NCBI RefSeq assembly: GCF_017876625.1
Contig: NZ_JAGIOH010000001.1
Coordinates: forward strand, 5,415,501-5,479,500
Origin: Streptomyces syringium
GTDB lineage: Bacteria > Actinomycetota > Actinomycetes > Streptomycetales > Streptomycetaceae
Reading direction: 5' to 3'
Length of the DNA stretch: 64,000 nucleotides
In this document: piece by piece, positions 46,185-55,783 of the stretch
Position numbering within the stretch: the stretch's first letter is position 1
How the letters are laid out: every line of letters starts with the position of its first letter
Notes under the pieces: model-generated
The model's database searches: none
What the model was told of the DNA's origin: nothing
What the model saw: the letters and a program-made list of their open reading frames with translations, nothing else
Program-made: the position numbers and the translations under genes

Positions 46185-46418
46185 CTACAGATGGACGACC
46201 GGGCAGGTCAGTGTGCGGGTGATGCCGTCCACCTGCTGCACCTTCGCGACCACCATCCGGCCGAGTTCGTCCACGGTGTCGGCCTGGGCGCGCACGATGA
46301 CGTCGTAGGGTCCGGTCACGTCCTCGGCCTGGATCACCCCCGGGATCTTGGCGATGACTTCGGCCACGGTCGACGCTTTGCCGACCTCGGTCTGGATCAG
46401 GATGTACGCCTGTACCAC
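46185..46418 (-). CDS. Stand-alone Lrp/AsnC ligand-binding (RAM) domain protein
   Basis: The 77-residue protein consists only of the RAM domain of Lrp/AsnC regulators: AYILIQTEVGKASTVAEVIAKI, the turn EDVTGPYDVIVRAQA and a terminal TLTCPVVHL. The DNA-binding helix-turn-helix is absent, so it probably oligomerises with an Lrp-family protein or binds small ligands on its own. It lies 146 bases upstream of the divergent thiL, and 20 bases upstream of the lipoprotein gene. Confidence 0.88.
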   Translation of the reverse strand: MVQAYILIQTEVGKASTVAEVIAKIPGVIQAEDVTGPYDVIVRAQADTVDELGRMVVAKVQQVDGITRTLTCPVVHL

Positions 46419-46564
46419 GGAACCTCCAGGGCGGCTTCGAGGATCATGTGGGGAGAAGAGACGCCACGGTACCGCGTCGTCGCACGGTGCGGGGAGACCC
46501 GCGCGGCCTGCGCGGCGCGGAACACGTCACGAACAGGGCAACCGACACTCCGAGGAGGAGCTCA

Positions 46565-47536
46565 GTGAAAGGCACCGTGGGCGAGTTGGGGGAGTTCGGG
46601 CTCATCAGAGAGCTTACGTCCCGGCTCACCACCACCCCGGCGGTCCGACTCGGGCCGGGTGACGACGCCGCGGTGGTCGCAGCCCCCGACCGGAGGGTCG
46701 TGGCCAGCACGGACGTACTCCTGGAGGGGCGGCACTTCCGCCGCGACTGGTCCACCGCGTACGACGTCGGGCGCAAGGCCGCGGCGCAGAACCTCGCCGA
46801 CATCGCCGCCATGGGCGCGGTGCCCACCGCGATCCTGCTCGGCCTCGTCGTGCCCGCCGAACTTCCCGTCACCTGGCCGACCGAGCTGATGGACGGCATC
46901 CGCGACGAGTGCCAGGTCGCGGGTGCCGCCGTGGTCGGCGGGGACGTGGTGCGGGGCGAGACGATCACCGTCGCCATCACGGCGCTGGGCGATCTGCGCA
47001 ACCACGAGCCGGTCACCCGGTCCGGTGCCCAGGCGGGCGACGTCGTCGCCGTCACGGGCTGGCTGGGCTGGTCCGCGGCCGGGCACGCGGTGCTCTCCCG
47101 CGGTTTCCGCTCCCCGCGGGCCTTCGTCGAGGCCCACCGGCGGCCCGAGCCGCCGTACCACGCCGGTCCCGCGGCGGCCTCCCTCGGCGCCACCGCGATG
47201 ACCGACATCAGTGACGGCCTCATCGCCGACCTCGGGCACATCGCCGAGGCCAGCAAGGTCCGTATCGATCTGCGCACGGCCGCGATCGACGTACCGACGC
47301 AGATGTCCGACATCGGGCAGGCCGTCGGCGTCGACCCGCTGCAGTGGGTGCTGACCGGGGGAGAGGACCACGCCATCGTGGCGACCTTCCCGCCGGACGT
47401 GAAGCTCCCCGCCCGCTGGAAGGTCATCGGAGAGGTGGTCAATCCCTCCGCCCTGCCGCAGGTGACCGTCGACGGCGCCCCCTGGGACAAGGCGGGCGGC
47501 TGGGACCACTTCGGCGACATGGAGCCCGAGGAGTAG
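46565..47536 (+). CDS. thiL: Thiamine-monophosphate kinase
   Basis: ThiL phosphorylates thiamine monophosphate to the active diphosphate. The 323-residue protein has [14 protein letters not shown] near residues 28-41, [28 protein letters not shown] and VGGDVVRGE, and [16 protein letters not shown], all motifs of the PurM/ThiL ATP-binding fold. GTG 46565 follows CGAGGAGGAG. thiD is 27 bases downstream, forming a thiamine unit. Confidence 0.95.
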   Translation: MKGTVGELGEFGLIRELTSRLTTTPAVRLGPGDDAAVVAAPDRRVVASTDVLLEGRHFRRDWSTAYDVGRKAAAQNLADIAAMGAVPTAILLGLVVPAELPVTWPTELMDGIRDECQVAGAAVVGGDVVRGETITVAITALGDLRNHEPVTRSGAQAGDVVAVTGWLGWSAAGHAVLSRGFRSPRAFVEAHRRPEPPYHAGPAAASLGATAMTDISDGLIADLGHIAEASKVRIDLRTAAIDVPTQMSDIGQAVGVDPLQWVLTGGEDHAIVATFPPDVKLPARWKVIGEVVNPSALPQVTVDGAPWDKAGGWDHFGDMEPEE

Positions 47537-47563
47537 CGCACGGGGGCCTGTAGATTCGGCCCC

Positions 47564-48364
47564 ATGGGCATACCTCCACGCGTCCTGACCGTCGCCGGCT
47601 CCGACTCCGGCGGCGGTGCGGGCATCCAGGCCGACCTGAAGACGATGCTCGCGCTCGGCGTGCACGGCATGAGCGTGCTCACGGCCGTCACCGCCCAGAA
47701 CTCCTTGGGCGTCCAGGGGGCCTGGGAGCTGCCGGCCGAGGCCGTACGGGCCCAGTTCCGCAGCGTCGTCGACGACATCGGCGTCCAGGCCGTCAAGACC
47801 GGCATGCTCGCCTCGGCGGAACTGGTGGAGACCGTCGCGGGGCTGCTCGCCGGGGTCGACGCCCCCGTGGTCGTCGACCCGGTGGGCGTCTCCAAGCACG
47901 GCGACGCGCTGCTCGCCGCCTCCGCGCTGGACGCGGTCCGCACGAAACTGCTGCCGGCCGCCACGGTCGCCACCCCCAATCTCGACGAGGTCGCCTGGCT
48001 CACCGGCGTGCGCGTGCGGACGGAGAGCGACCTGCGGCGGGCGGCGGACGCGGTGCTCTCCCACGGCCCGCGCTGGGCGCTGATCAAGGGCGGTCATCTG
48101 GCGGGCGACGCCGTCGACCTGCTGACCGACGGCACCGAGGAGCACTGGCTGCGGGCCGTGCGCCACGACAACCGCCACACCCACGGCACCGGCTGCACCC
48201 TGGCGAGCGCCATCGCGGCGCGACTGGCACAGGGACGCTCGGTGCCGGAGGCGGTGGCCGACGCCAAGGACTACGTCACCGGCGCCATCGCCGCCGGCTT
48301 CCCGCTCGGCGGCGGGATCGGACCGGTGGACCACGGGTGGCGGTTCCGGGACCACCGGAACTGA
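47564..48364 (+). CDS. thiD: Hydroxymethylpyrimidine/phosphomethylpyrimidine kinase
   Basis: ThiD phosphorylates hydroxymethylpyrimidine twice in thiamine synthesis. The 266-residue ribokinase-fold protein has [19 protein letters not shown] at the N-terminus, [36 protein letters not shown] and the catalytic [21 protein letters not shown]. It follows thiL closely. A terminator hairpin lies about 60 bases downstream. Confidence 0.95.
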   Translation: MGIPPRVLTVAGSDSGGGAGIQADLKTMLALGVHGMSVLTAVTAQNSLGVQGAWELPAEAVRAQFRSVVDDIGVQAVKTGMLASAELVETVAGLLAGVDAPVVVDPVGVSKHGDALLAASALDAVRTKLLPAATVATPNLDEVAWLTGVRVRTESDLRRAADAVLSHGPRWALIKGGHLAGDAVDLLTDGTEEHWLRAVRHDNRHTHGTGCTLASAIAARLAQGRSVPEAVADAKDYVTGAIAAGFPLGGGIGPVDHGWRFRDHRN

Positions 48365-48426
48365 ACGACCAGGAGCGGGCCCCTACGGGGGCCTTCCGTA
48401 CGGAAAACTCCCCGGACATGCGAAAA

Positions 48427-48452
48427 ACCGGCCCATCGTGAGATGGACCGGT
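48427..48452. terminator. Terminator after thiD
   Basis: ACCGG-C-CCATC (48427-48437) pairs with GATGG-A-CCGGT (48442-48452) around GTGA, with one mismatch. AAAAA precedes and ATTT follows, so it works on either strand between thiD and rpmB. Confidence 0.8.
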
Positions 48453-48505
48453 ATTTCAGGCAACCGGAGGGGGCTGCGCCACGACGTAAACGTCATTGCG
48501 AGACC

Positions 48506-48536
48506 GGCTCACCCCCGCTTGCGCGGGGAGGACCAC
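48506..48536 (-). repeat. Solitary type I-E-like CRISPR repeat behind rpmB
   Basis: On the minus strand this 31-base element has the stem CCCCGC-GCAA-GCGGGG, preceded by GTGGTCCT and followed by GGTGAGCC, the layout of actinobacterial type I-E repeats. Only one copy is present, without spacers or cas genes. It begins four bases after the rpmB stop, so it may act as its terminator hairpin. Confidence 0.5.
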
Positions 48537-48539
48537 TCG

Positions 48540-48725
48540 CTAGCGCGAGACCTTGCCGGCCTTGATGCACGAGGTGCAGACGTTGAGCCGCTTCGGCGTG
48601 CTCCCGACCACTGCACGCACCCGCTGGATGTTGGGGTTCCAACGGCGGGGGGTACGGCGGTGCGAGTGCGAAATAGCGTTGCCGAAGCCCGGCCCCTTGC
48701 CGCAGACGTCGCAGTTGGCAGCCAC
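48540..48725 (-). CDS. rpmB: 50S ribosomal protein L28 (zinc-ribbon form)
   Basis: The 61-residue ribosomal protein keeps both CxxC pairs (CDVCGKGP near the N-terminus and CTSCIKAGK near the C-terminus), so it is the zinc-containing form. Streptomyces often carry additional zinc-free paralogues for zinc shortage. ATG 48725 is the start. It is divergent from the FakA-like kinase and followed by the CRISPR-like hairpin. Confidence 0.95.
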   Translation of the reverse strand: MAANCDVCGKGPGFGNAISHSHRRTPRRWNPNIQRVRAVVGSTPKRLNVCTSCIKAGKVSR

Positions 48726-49060
48726 GGGTCACTCCAAAGACTTCAGATGCTCTTACGGTGAAATCCCGGCAAGCCGAGATCGAAGTCTTGAGGAAGTCGA
48801 TGACCGGCAGTGCCAGGAAGGGATGGCCTGATTCTCATCAGGCAACCGGAGCAGCATACAACGGCCGCTCCTGTTCAACGAAACTACCACGAACGCTCCC
48901 GCATCCGCCCGGCCGCCCCGGGCCGCCCGCCGCGACCCGGCGGGACCCCGGCCCGGCCGGTCAGGGCCCCGACCGGGCTGGTCAGGGTCCCATCGGGCCA
49001 CCCCACGGACTAACCTGCCCAAGCATTGCCACAGCCCCCAGGAGTCCGAGGAGGACACAG
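48726..49060. other. Divergent upstream region, rpmB / FakA-like kinase
   Basis: These 335 bases hold the promoters of both genes. A small hairpin GCCTGA-N6-TCAGGC (48826-48843) lies in the rpmB leader side. The right half (48895-49010) is Pro/Arg-codon-like GC-rich sequence without a gene I can support. Confidence 0.45.
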
Positions 49061-50722
49061 GTGTCGCACACCCTGGACGCCGACGCGGTTCGTGCCTGGT
49101 GCGCCCTGGCACTCGACGCGCTCGGCCGGGCCCGCGAGGAGATCGACGCGATCAACGTCTATCCGGTCGCGGACGGCGACACCGGCACCAACCTCTACCT
49201 GACCGTCGAATCCGCCGCCCGGGCCGTCGACGACGTCTTCCACGGCCACGCCACGACGGACCCCGCCTCGCCCCCCGCCTTCCCCGACGCCGTCCGGGCC
49301 ATGGCGCACGGCGCGCTGATAGGAGCCCGCGGCAATTCCGGGACGATCCTCGCGCAGCTCCTGCGCGGCATGGCGGAGGTCCTCACCGGCGACCCCGGGA
49401 CGGCACCGGGCACCGACGACGCAGAGCGGCTGCGGCGGGCCCTGCGGCGCGCGGTGGAGGCCGCGTACGAGGGAGTGGCCCGGCCCGTGGAGGGCACGGT
49501 GCTGACCGTCGCGGCCGCCGCCGCCGACGGGGCCGCGACCGCCCCGGGCGGCGCCGCCGCCGTGGCCCGCGCCGCGTACGAGGCGGCCCGCACCGCCCTC
49601 GCGGCCACCCCCGGCCAGCTGGAGGTCCTCGGCCGGGCCGGGGTCGTGGACGCGGGCGGACTCGGCCTGGTCGAGGTGCTGGGCGCGCTCACGCGGGCGC
49701 TGGCGGGGGAGAGGGCCGGGCAGCCCTCCCAGGACGCCGCCGCCCCCGAGACGCCCGCCACGCGCGCGTGGCGGACCGAGAGCTGCCCCGCCGACCTCGC
49801 GGGCGGCGCCGAACCCTCCTACGAGGTGATCTACCTGCTGGAGGCGGACGACACCGCCGTCGCACGGCTGCGCACCCGGCTCGACGCCCTCGGCGAATCG
49901 CTCGTCGTCGTCGGCGGCGACGGGCTGTGGAACGTCCATGTGCACGTCGACGACGCAGGAGCCGCCGTGGAGGCCGGCGTCGAGGCCGGCCGGCCCTACC
50001 GGATCCGGATCACCCACTTCGGTGCGGCCCAGGAGGAACGGACGCGCACCCGCGAGCGCGCCCAGCGGGCCGTCGTCGCGGTCGTGCCCGGCGAGGGACT
50101 GGCCGGGCTGTGCACCGAGGCCGGGGCCACGGTCGTCGCGACCCGGCCCGGGCAGCAGCCCGCCGGCGAGGAACTCGTCGAGGCGATCCGCCGCGCCCAC
50201 GCGCGCGAGGTGGTCCTGCTGCCCAACGACGCGGAACTGCGGCAGACCGCCGCCGCGGCCGCCGAGCAGGCACGCGCCGAGGGCGTCCGCGTCGCCCTCA
50301 TCCCCACCCGCTCACCGGTCCAGGGCATCGCCGCCCTCGCCGTCCACGAACCCGGCCGGCGCTTCGACGAGGACGTCGTGGCCATGACCGCGGCCGCCGG
50401 CGCCACCCGCTACGCCGAACTGGCCGTCGCCGAACGACAGTCCTGGACCATGGCCGGCGTCTGCCAGGCCGGGGACGTGCTCGGCCTGATCGACGGCGAC
50501 GTGGCCGTCATCGGCGCCGAACTGGCCGCCACCGCCGAGACCGTCCTCGACCGCATGCTCGCGGCGGGCGGCGAGATGGTCACCCTCGTCCTCGGCGCGG
50601 ACGTCCCCGACACCGTCGCGGACCGCCTGGAACGGCACGTACGCGGCGGGCACCTGGCCGTGGACACAGTGGTCTACCGGGGCGGACAGCAGTCCGCGCC
50701 CCTGATCGTCGGGGTGGAGTGA
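49061..50722 (+). CDS. DAK/FakA-type kinase (DhaL domain protein)
   Basis: The 553-residue protein has an N-terminal DhaL/DAK2 ATP-binding domain (INVYPVADGDTGTNLYLTVE, ALIGARGNSGTILAQLLRG) and a C-terminal DAK1/DegV-like part (VLLPNDAELRQTA, IPTRSPVQGIAALAVHEP). This is the architecture of FakA, which phosphorylates fatty acids bound to FakB (DegV) proteins. A DegV partner is not adjacent. Dihydroxyacetone kinase is the less likely alternative. GTG 49061 follows GAGGAGGAC. The recG gene follows. Confidence 0.85.
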   Translation: MSHTLDADAVRAWCALALDALGRAREEIDAINVYPVADGDTGTNLYLTVESAARAVDDVFHGHATTDPASPPAFPDAVRAMAHGALIGARGNSGTILAQLLRGMAEVLTGDPGTAPGTDDAERLRRALRRAVEAAYEGVARPVEGTVLTVAAAAADGAATAPGGAAAVARAAYEAARTALAATPGQLEVLGRAGVVDAGGLGLVEVLGALTRALAGERAGQPSQDAAAPETPATRAWRTESCPADLAGGAEPSYEVIYLLEADDTAVARLRTRLDALGESLVVVGGDGLWNVHVHVDDAGAAVEAGVEAGRPYRIRITHFGAAQEERTRTRERAQRAVVAVVPGEGLAGLCTEAGATVVATRPGQQPAGEELVEAIRRAHAREVVLLPNDAELRQTAAAAAEQARAEGVRVALIPTRSPVQGIAALAVHEPGRRFDEDVVAMTAAAGATRYAELAVAERQSWTMAGVCQAGDVLGLIDGDVAVIGAELAATAETVLDRMLAAGGEMVTLVLGADVPDTVADRLERHVRGGHLAVDTVVYRGGQQSAPLIVGVE

Positions 50723-50815
50723 GCCGGCCCCGACGAGCACGGGCGCGACACCCCGGACCTCCCGGCTCCCCGGGCGTGCCACCACGATGTCAGTGCGGTG
50801 GTGTCCAATGGTCGC

Positions 50816-53032
50816 GTGCCCGCGCTCGATGAACCCCTGAAAAAGATCCTCGGCGGCAACACCGCGAAGGTGATGGCCGAGCACCTCGACCTGCACACCG
50901 TCGGCGACCTGCTGCACCACTACCCGCGCCGCTACGCCGAGCGCGGCGAGCTGACCCGGCTCGCCGATCTGCCGCTCGACGAGCACGCCACGGTCGTCGC
51001 CCAGGTGGCCAAGGCCGCCATGAAGACCTTCAACCACGGCAAGGGCGTCCGCCTGGAGGTCGTGGTCACCGACGGCAGCGGCTCGCTGACCCTGGTCTTC
51101 TTCGGCCGCGGCGCCTACGCGCGGGAGAAGGAGCTGCTGCCCGGCCGCCGCGGCATGTTCGCGGGCAAGGTCTCGGTCTTCAACCGCACCCGGCAGCTGC
51201 TCCACCCCGACTACGAACTCCTGGACCGCGAGAGCGGCGCGGCCGCCGCCGAGTCCTTCGCTGGGCGGCTGCTGCCGATCTACCCGGCGTGCAAGCAGTT
51301 CCAGTCCTGGAAGCTCACCAAGGCCGTCGACACCCTGCTGGACCTCTTCGAGGCGGACGGCTGGCAGGGCATCGTCGACCCGCTGCCCCCCGCGCTGCGC
51401 GACGGCCGCGGCCTCGCCCCCCTCGCGGACGCGTTCCGCAAGGTCCACCGGCCGGCCTCGAAGGCCGACATCGAGGACGCCCGGGCCCGGCTGAAGTGGG
51501 ACGAGGCCTTCGTGCTCCAGGTCGCCCTCGCCCGCCGCCGCCACACCGACGCCCAGCTGCCGGCCGTGGCCCGCAAGCCCGTGGCGGGCGGACTGCTCGA
51601 CGCCTTCGACGCGAAGCTGCCCTTCACGCTGACCGACGGACAGCGGACGGTCTCGGCGGAGATCTTCGACGACCTGGCCACCGAGCACCCCATGCACCGC
51701 CTGCTCCAGGGCGAGGTCGGCTCGGGCAAGACGATGGTCGCCCTGCGCGCCATGCTCGGCGTCGTGGACGCCGGCGGCCAGGCCGCGATGCTCGCCCCCA
51801 CCGAGGTGCTCGCCCAGCAGCACCACCGGTCGATCACCGAGATGATGGGCGAGCTGGCCGAGGGCGGCATGCTCGGCGGCGCCGAGCAGGGCACCAAGGT
51901 GGTGCTGCTCACCGGCTCCATGGGCGCGGCAGCGCGCCGGCACGCGCTGCTCGACCTCGTCACCGGCGAGGCCGGGATCGTCATCGGCACCCACGCCCTG
52001 ATCGAGGACAAGGTCCAGTTCCACGACCTCGGCCTGGTGGTCGTGGACGAGCAGCACCGGTTCGGCGTCGAACAGCGCGACGCCCTGCGCTCCAAGGGCA
52101 AGCAACCCCCGCACCTGCTGGTGATGACCGCGACCCCGATCCCGCGGACCGTCGCCATGACCGTCTTCGGCGACCTGGAGACCTCGGTCCTCGACCAGCT
52201 CCCCGCCGGCCGCTCGCCCATCGCCACCCACGTCGTGCCCGCCAAGGACAAGCCGCACTTCCTGGCGCGCACCTGGGAGCGGGTGCGCGAGGAGGTCGAA
52301 GGCGGACACCAGGCGTACGTGGTGTGTCCGCGCATCGGCGACACCCTGGGGGAGGAGCCGCAGGGCGAGGGCGACACCCCGAAGAAGAAGGCGGCCGAGG
52401 AGCCGGAGGCGGAGAAGCGACCGCCGCTCGCGGTCCTCGACATCGCCGAGCAGCTCGCCGAGGGGCCGCTCGGCGGGCTGCGCGTGGAGGTGCTGCACGG
52501 GCGGATGCAGCCCGAGGCGAAGGACGACGTCATGCGCCGCTTCGCCGCGGGCGAGGTGGACGTCCTGGTGGCGACGACCGTCATCGAGGTCGGGGTGAAC
52601 GTCCCCAACTCCACCGTCATGGTGATCATGGACGCGGACCGGTTCGGCGTCTCCCAGCTGCACCAGCTGCGCGGCCGCGTCGGCCGTGGCTCCGCCCCCG
52701 GGCTCTGTCTGCTGGTCAGCGAGGCGTCCGAGGCGAGCCCCGCGCGGGCCCGGCTGGCCGCCGTCGCCGGCACACTGGACGGCTTCGAGCTGTCCCGCAT
52801 CGACCTGGAGCAGCGCCGCGAGGGCGATGTGCTCGGCCAGGCGCAGTCGGGCGTCCGCTCGTCGCTGCGGATGCTCACCGTCATCGACGACGAGGAGGTC
52901 ATCGCCGCCGCCCGCGAGGAGGCCACCGCGATCGTCACCGCCGACCCCGAGCTGGAGCGACTGCCCGAGCTGCGCACCGCGTTGGACGCCCTGCTGGACA
53001 AGGAGCGGGAGCGCTATCTCGACAAGGGCTGA
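50816..53032 (+). CDS. recG: ATP-dependent DNA helicase RecG
   Basis: RecG reverses stalled replication forks and branch-migrates Holliday junctions. The protein (738 residues from GTG 50816) has an N-terminal wedge/OB domain (VGDLLHHYPRRYAERG, VVVTDGSGSLTLVFFGR), Walker A GEVGSGKTMVALR near 299, DEQHRFGVEQRDAL near 410, TATPIPRT, and the helicase C motifs VSQLHQLRGRVGRG. A 74-residue-scale insertion with GEGDTPKKKAAEEPEAE near 525 is low-complexity. GTGs at 50798 and 50801 are alternative starts; no strong ribosome site decides. Confidence 0.95.
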   Translation: MPALDEPLKKILGGNTAKVMAEHLDLHTVGDLLHHYPRRYAERGELTRLADLPLDEHATVVAQVAKAAMKTFNHGKGVRLEVVVTDGSGSLTLVFFGRGAYAREKELLPGRRGMFAGKVSVFNRTRQLLHPDYELLDRESGAAAAESFAGRLLPIYPACKQFQSWKLTKAVDTLLDLFEADGWQGIVDPLPPALRDGRGLAPLADAFRKVHRPASKADIEDARARLKWDEAFVLQVALARRRHTDAQLPAVARKPVAGGLLDAFDAKLPFTLTDGQRTVSAEIFDDLATEHPMHRLLQGEVGSGKTMVALRAMLGVVDAGGQAAMLAPTEVLAQQHHRSITEMMGELAEGGMLGGAEQGTKVVLLTGSMGAAARRHALLDLVTGEAGIVIGTHALIEDKVQFHDLGLVVVDEQHRFGVEQRDALRSKGKQPPHLLVMTATPIPRTVAMTVFGDLETSVLDQLPAGRSPIATHVVPAKDKPHFLARTWERVREEVEGGHQAYVVCPRIGDTLGEEPQGEGDTPKKKAAEEPEAEKRPPLAVLDIAEQLAEGPLGGLRVEVLHGRMQPEAKDDVMRRFAAGEVDVLVATTVIEVGVNVPNSTVMVIMDADRFGVSQLHQLRGRVGRGSAPGLCLLVSEASEASPARARLAAVAGTLDGFELSRIDLEQRREGDVLGQAQSGVRSSLRMLTVIDDEEVIAAAREEATAIVTADPELERLPELRTALDALLDKERERYLDKG

Positions 53033-53237
53033 CCCGAACGGACCGGCCGGTCCGTCCGGACCGGACGGACCGGGGACGGCACGGACCGAGGGGCAGCCGT
53101 CGCCCGCGTCCGGGTCACCGGGCAGGGCCGGGGCGCCACCGACGCCCTAGGCTGAGGGGGCGGGGCCCGCCGTCCACAGCGGCGGCCCGGCACCCACCGG
53201 CCCCACCACCCCCGACCCGTGAAGGACCGAAAGCCCC

Positions 53238-53837
53238 ATGACCCGCGTGATCGCCGGCACCGCCGGCGGACGCCGCCTGGCCGTACCGCCCGGCAACGGC
53301 ACCCGCCCGACCTCCGACCGGGCGCGCGAGGGCCTGTTCTCCACCTGGGAGTCGCTGCACGGCACCCTGGAGGGCAGCCGGGTCCTGGACCTCTACGGCG
53401 GCTCGGGCGCCGTCGGCCTGGAGGCGCTCTCGCGGGGCGCCGAGCACACCCTGCTGGTCGAGGCCGACGCCCGTGCGGTGCGCACCATCCGGGACAACGT
53501 CCGCGCGGTCGGCCTGCCCGGCGCCGAGGTCCGCAGCGGCAAGGCCGAGCAGGTCGTCGCCGGTGCCGCGCCGCAGAGCCCGTACGACGTGGTCTTCCTC
53601 GACCCGCCCTACGCCGTCACCGACGCCGAACTGTGCGAGATCCTCCTCACACTGCGCACCCGGGGGTGGCTCGCGGACGACGCGCTGGTCACTGTGGAGA
53701 GAAGCACCAGGGGAGGGGAATTCCCCTGGCCGGACGGTTTCGAGCCCCTGAGGGCCCGTCGCTACGGGGAGGGGACGCTTTGGTACGGTCGCGCCGCCTC
53801 GACGCGCACCGCCGACCCGGCTCCGTGCACGTCATGA
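53238..53837 (+). CDS. rsmD: 16S rRNA (guanine966-N2)-methyltransferase
   Basis: The 199-residue enzyme methylates G966 of 16S rRNA. It has [31 protein letters not shown], the SAM-binding [18 protein letters not shown] and the catalytic DPPY near residue 123. ATG 53238 is the start with GGACCGAAAG upstream. It is just upstream of coaD, with which it is paired in most actinobacteria. Confidence 0.94.
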   Translation: MTRVIAGTAGGRRLAVPPGNGTRPTSDRAREGLFSTWESLHGTLEGSRVLDLYGGSGAVGLEALSRGAEHTLLVEADARAVRTIRDNVRAVGLPGAEVRSGKAEQVVAGAAPQSPYDVVFLDPPYAVTDAELCEILLTLRTRGWLADDALVTVERSTRGGEFPWPDGFEPLRARRYGEGTLWYGRAASTRTADPAPCTS

Positions 53838-53863
53838 ATGGACCGGAGAGCGAGGAACCACCG

Positions 53864-54343
53864 TTGCGCCGCGCCGTCTGTCCGGGGTCGTTCGACCCCG
53901 TCACCAATGGACATCTCGACATCATCGCCCGAGCTTCCAGGCTGTACGACGTCGTGCACGTCGCAGTGATGGTGAACCAGTCGAAGAAGGGCCTGTTCAC
54001 CGTCGAGGAGCGGATAGAGCTGCTCCGACAGGTCACCGCCGAATACGGCAATGTGCGGGTGGAGTCCTTCCACGGTCTGCTCGTGGACTTCTGCAAGCAG
54101 CGTGAGATCCCCGCCATCGTCAAGGGGCTGCGGGCGGTGAGCGATTTCGACTACGAGCTGCAGATGGCCCAGATGAACAACGGGCTCTCGGGCGTGGAGA
54201 CCCTCTTCGTCCCCACCAACCCCACCTACAGCTTCCTCTCCTCCAGCCTCGTCAAAGAGGTGGCGGCATGGGGCGGCGACGTCTCCCATCTGGTGCCGCC
54301 GCTGGTGCTGGAATCCCTCACCGAGCGGCTCGCCCAGCGCTGA
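53864..54343 (+). CDS. coaD: Phosphopantetheine adenylyltransferase
   Basis: CoaD makes dephospho-CoA from phosphopantetheine and ATP. The 159-residue protein has [19 protein letters not shown] with the T/HxGH motif, [18 protein letters not shown], and [16 protein letters not shown] 53864 is taken as the start because GAGGAA lies eight bases upstream and it gives the usual length; ATG 53834, overlapping the rsmD stop as ATGA, is in frame and would add ten residues. Confidence 0.94.
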   Translation: MRRAVCPGSFDPVTNGHLDIIARASRLYDVVHVAVMVNQSKKGLFTVEERIELLRQVTAEYGNVRVESFHGLLVDFCKQREIPAIVKGLRAVSDFDYELQMAQMNNGLSGVETLFVPTNPTYSFLSSSLVKEVAAWGGDVSHLVPPLVLESLTERLAQR

Positions 54344-54454
54344 CACACCGGCCGCACCACCGACGGACTGTCATCGGGTGTCGAGCGGGGGCCACTGGCC
54401 GTACAGTCGTCCCCGTTCGTGCCCATCCGTCAAAAGAGAGTGGCGAGCGCCAAG

Positions 54455-55543
54455 GTGGACGTGCAGAAGAAGCTCGACGAGATCGTCGCGACCGTCTCCG
54501 GCGCCCGGTCCATGCCCATGTCGGCCTCCTGTGTGGTCAACCGGGCCGAGCTGCTCGCCCTGCTCGAAGAGGTGCGGGCCGCCCTGCCCGGCTCCCTCGC
54601 CCAGGCCCGGGAGCTGATCGGCGGCCGGGAGCAGCTCGTCGCGGACGCGCGCGAGGAGGCCGAGCGGATCATCGAGTCCGCGCGCGCCCACCGCGGCTCG
54701 CTGATCTCCGACACCGAGGTCGCCCGGCAGTCCCAGGAGGAGGCCGACCGCATCCTCGCGGAGGCCCGCCGGGAGGCCGACGAGATCCGGGCGGAAGCCG
54801 ACGACTACGTCGACAGCAAGCTCGCCAACTTCGAGGTCGTCCTCACCAAGACCATCGGTTCCGTCGACCGGGGCCGCGAGAAGCTGCTCGGTCACGCGGA
54901 CGACACCGGCTACGGCTCCTCCGGCGGCCTGGCCGAGGACGCCCCCGAGCGCAGCGCCGACCCCCAGACCCAGCGGATGAACGCCGACGCCTACGTGGAC
55001 GCCAAGCTCGGCGCGGTCGCCGCGGTGCTGGCCAAGACGCTCGAAGCCGTGGGCAAGGGCCGCGAGAAGCTGCTCGGCGCCCGGCCGGCCGACGAGCTGG
55101 GCGCCCACATGGCCGCCCAGGACAGCCTTCCCGGCGGCCACCACACCAGCGACGCCGACTTCCTCTCCGAGCTGGCCGCCCCCCAGGGGCCGGCCGTCCC
55201 GCCCCCGGCGCCGCCCCAGCAGGACTACTACGCGCCCGTGGGCGGCTACGCCCAGCAGGACCCGTACGAGTACCAGCAGCACTACACCCACCAGGCCGAC
55301 CCGTACGCGGCCCACGGCGGCTACCAGCAGGACCCCTACGCCTGGGCCCCCCACGACGGCGGGCAGGGGCTCGACCAGGGAAGCCAGGGCGGCTACGGCC
55401 CGCACGGCGGATACGTGCCCGCGCAGGCGTCGCCGCAGCCGACGGCGGCGCAGCAGGGCGGTGGCTCGCTCGACGAGACGAGCCTCTTCGACACGAGCAT
55501 GATCGACCTCGATCAGCTCCGGCGCTACGAGCAGGGCCGCTGA
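54455..55543 (+). CDS. DivIVA-like coiled-coil protein
   Basis: The protein (about 362 residues) has long charged coiled-coil segments (LIGGREQLVADAREEAERI, ARQSQEEADRILAEARREAD) like the membrane-curvature and polar-growth family of DivIVA and filament proteins, followed by a Gln/Tyr/Gly-rich tail with repeated QQDPY motifs and an ending DLDQLRRYEQGR. Two copies of an AKL-type segment (VDSKLANFEVVL, VDAKLGAVAAVL) are visible. The start is uncertain; GTG 54455 before DVQKKLDEIV is chosen, but GTG 54419 or 54440 are possible. The function is not established. Confidence 0.75.
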   Translation: MDVQKKLDEIVATVSGARSMPMSASCVVNRAELLALLEEVRAALPGSLAQARELIGGREQLVADAREEAERIIESARAHRGSLISDTEVARQSQEEADRILAEARREADEIRAEADDYVDSKLANFEVVLTKTIGSVDRGREKLLGHADDTGYGSSGGLAEDAPERSADPQTQRMNADAYVDAKLGAVAAVLAKTLEAVGKGREKLLGARPADELGAHMAAQDSLPGGHHTSDADFLSELAAPQGPAVPPPAPPQQDYYAPVGGYAQQDPYEYQQHYTHQADPYAAHGGYQQDPYAWAPHDGGQGLDQGSQGGYGPHGGYVPAQASPQPTAAQQGGGSLDETSLFDTSMIDLDQLRRYEQGR

Positions 55544-55660
55544 CGTAACGCCGCGGTGTCCCCCGTAGGGTGAAACCGGACCGGTTCCGTCCGCCAGGTC
55601 TGACCTGGCCCGGACCGGGTGCCGCCCGTCGGCGGCCCGACCGCTCCCCATAGGTGCGGA

Positions 55661-55690
55661 TTGGGTCTACGGCGGCCCGTCCAGTATCCT
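55661..55690 (+). promoter_or_regulatory. Promoter upstream of DUF177-rpmF
   Basis: TTGGGT (55661-55666) and TATCCT (55685-55690) are separated by 18 bases. A start near 55697 would give a leader of about 87 bases to the DUF177 gene. Confidence 0.5.
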
Positions 55691-55783
55691 GGCTCTTCGG
55701 TCGCGTGTACGTTCGCGATCTCGGCTGCCCTCAGCGCATTCAGCGTCGGGCCGCCGTCGCCGCAGTGTAGAAAGCAGGAAGCC

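Noticed and set aside
48506-48536. A CRISPR array
   Set aside because: Only one repeat-like unit is present, with no second copy at spacer distance; it is reported as a solitary element instead.
48826-48843. A Zur-type zinc operator for rpmB
   Set aside because: The hairpin lacks the TGAAAATGATTTTCA-like pattern, and the zinc-ribbon form of L28 is not usually Zur-repressed.
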